Program-made: the position numbers and the translations under genes | Assembly: GCA_002730655.1 (NCBI GenBank) | Contig: PCAT01000093.1 | Span: forward strand, 1 to 7,529 | Source: Balneola sp. | Lineage (GTDB): Bacteria > Bacteroidota > Rhodothermia > Balneolales > Balneolaceae | Direction of reading: 5' to 3' | DNA length: 7,529 nt | Notes under the pieces: generated by a model | Told to the model about the DNA's origin: nothing | Seen by the model: the letters and a program-made list of their open reading frames with translations, nothing else | Databases searched by the model: none | Part shown: piece by piece, positions 7,021-7,529 of the stretch | Numbering within the stretch: the first letter of the stretch is position 1 | How the letters are laid out: each line of letters begins with the position of its first letter

Positions 7021-7301
7021 AATCCAGACCCCTTTAATTCATCCTTAATTGCTTTGGTGGGAGTAAATCGGACGATAATCTTTGGGGGTACACGCATTTT
7101 TTTCTGGTAATGCGGATTGTATGCGATATAAGAGGCTCGTTCACGGGTTTCAAATTGCCCCAAGCCAGGAAGTTGAATGGTGTTTTGTTGATCTAATTCT
7201 TGACAAATTAGATCAACAAAATAATTTAATCGTTTTTCTGTATCATTTTTTGATAACGATAGTTGCTTACTCAATTCACTGACTAGACGTGCCTTGTTCA
7301 T
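7017..7301 (-). CDS. HU/IHF-family DNA-binding protein
   Basis: This 94-residue protein has the length and fold of a stand-alone HU/IHF subunit, a small dimeric nucleoid protein that bends DNA. Helices at about 3-14 and 18-38 are followed by the beta-sheet start LPGLGQFETRERA (44-56), the arm containing AYNP (60-63) with the conserved DNA-intercalating proline, Pro63, and the return strand and last helix VPPKIIVRFTPTKAIKDEL (71-89). It is too divergent to call HupA, HupB, IhfA or IhfB. The TGA stop overlaps the next gene's ATG (ATGA), so the two HU-domain proteins are probably made in a coordinated ratio and may heterodimerise. Codons 27-40 carry a perfect 16-bp inverted repeat. A TAAATTTG box just upstream may place the transcription start within a few bases of the ATG. 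Confidence 0.92.
   Translation of the reverse strand: MNKARLVSELSKQLSLSKNDTEKRLNYFVDLICQELDQQNTIQLPGLGQFETRERASYIAYNPHYQKKMRVPPKIIVRFTPTKAIKDELKGSGL
7183..7221. repeat. Perfect 16-bp inverted repeat inside the HU coding sequence
   Basis: TTTTGTTGATCTAATT (7183-7198) and its exact reverse complement AATTAGATCAACAAAA (7206-7221) flank a 7-base loop (7199-7205). On the transcript this is a 16-bp hairpin spanning codons 27-40 of the HU gene, encoding the end of helix 2. It is not followed by a T tract on either strand, so it does not look like an intrinsic terminator. In DNA it could extrude as a cruciform. Confidence 0.95.
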
Positions 7302-7308
7302 AGTAGTG

Positions 7309-7316
7309 CAAATTTA
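7309..7316 (-). promoter_or_regulatory. Candidate Bacteroidota-type -7 promoter box for the HU operon
   Basis: The minus strand reads TAAATTTG here, a full match to the TAnnTTTG -7 consensus of the Bacteroidota primary sigma factor. It ends seven bases before the HU ATG, so the transcript would have almost no leader. No TTG is seen at the expected -33 distance. The 8-base match contains only six fixed positions in AT-rich DNA, so chance is a real alternative. Confidence 0.3.
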
Positions 7317-7449
7317 TTCTTGGTTTATCATTTTTTGATAGCCACGATGATACGACTGTTATACAAGTAGACAATTATTGTAAAAGTATACCCGATTTAT
7401 TTTAAAAATGAAACAAATTACATAAAAAACGCCATGATACGGTATATAT

Positions 7450-7529
7450 TTATCTGATTACGGTCATTAATTTTGAAATAATTTGATCTTCTGCGTGGAC
7501 TCTAAACATATAAGTACCCACTGAAAGAC
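7450..7529 (-). CDS. C-terminal end of a probable type IX-secreted protein (5' part beyond window)
   Basis: Only the last 25 codons and the TAA stop (7450-7452) are in the window. The frame reads LSVGTYMFRVHAEDQIISKL followed by MTVIR. The pattern, a turn ending in (L/P)xxGxY, then aromatic and basic residues, a short turn and a final basic-hydrophobic strand ending in Arg or Lys, is that of a type A C-terminal sorting domain used by type IX secretion in Bacteroidota and relatives. Such proteins cross the outer membrane and are attached to or released from the cell surface. The passenger domain, and so the function, lies outside the window. With so short a fragment the call rests on pattern recognition alone. 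The gene is upstream of the HU gene on the same strand, separated by 148 bases. Confidence 0.65.
   Translation of the reverse strand, partial: LSVGTYMFRVHAEDQIISKLMTVIR

Noticed and set aside
7082..7282. Plus-strand reading frame of 66 codons opposite the HU gene
   Set aside because: It is antisense to a clear HU gene; its HU-like stretch VDLILDKLDQQN is a by-product of the inverted repeat at 7183-7221, which reads similarly on both strands.
7370..7380. Palindrome ACAATTATTGT in the gap before the HU gene
   Set aside because: It is short and AT-only in its core, and such words are expected in this composition; nothing ties it to either gene.

Overview
The window looks like chromosomal DNA from an AT-rich member of the Bacteroidota / Balneolota / Rhodothermota group. 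Three things point there. A partial gene at the right edge ends in what looks like a type IX secretion C-terminal sorting domain. No start codon has a convincing Shine-Dalgarno sequence. The HU gene has a TAnnTTTG-type -7 box just upstream. The genus cannot be fixed from this sequence. No tRNA, rRNA, CRISPR array or insertion sequence was seen, and every gap between genes is under 200 bases.

Layout. (1) Bases 1-1845, minus strand: nadC followed by nadA (cut by the left edge), the last two steps of de novo quinolinate/NAD synthesis. (2) Bases 1983-5592, plus strand: a likely operon of a NifS-type cysteine desulfurase, a DsbA-like thiol-disulfide lipoprotein, a gamma-carbonic-anhydrase-family protein and hemW. 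It diverges from nadC across a 137-base gap. (3) Bases 5611-7301, minus strand: a translationally coupled pair made of a stand-alone HU/IHF-family protein and a 469-residue protein with an HU domain, a transmembrane helix and a LysM-like domain. It converges on hemW with 18 bases between the stop codons. (4) Bases 7450-7529, minus strand: the C-terminal end of a probable secreted protein.

How the parts fit. NadA is an Fe-S enzyme, and the neighbouring desulfurase closely resembles the NifS that serves NadA in Bacillus, so the left half reads as an NAD module with its own sulfur donor. nadB is absent from the place it occupies in Bacillus. HemW is also an Fe-S (radical SAM) protein. The most novel element is the HU pair. 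The membrane protein should place a DNA-binding domain in the cytoplasm and a peptidoglycan-binding domain in the periplasm, which could physically link nucleoid and cell wall, with the small HU as a possible dimer partner. The small HU gene also carries a perfect 16-bp inverted repeat with a 7-base loop inside its coding sequence.
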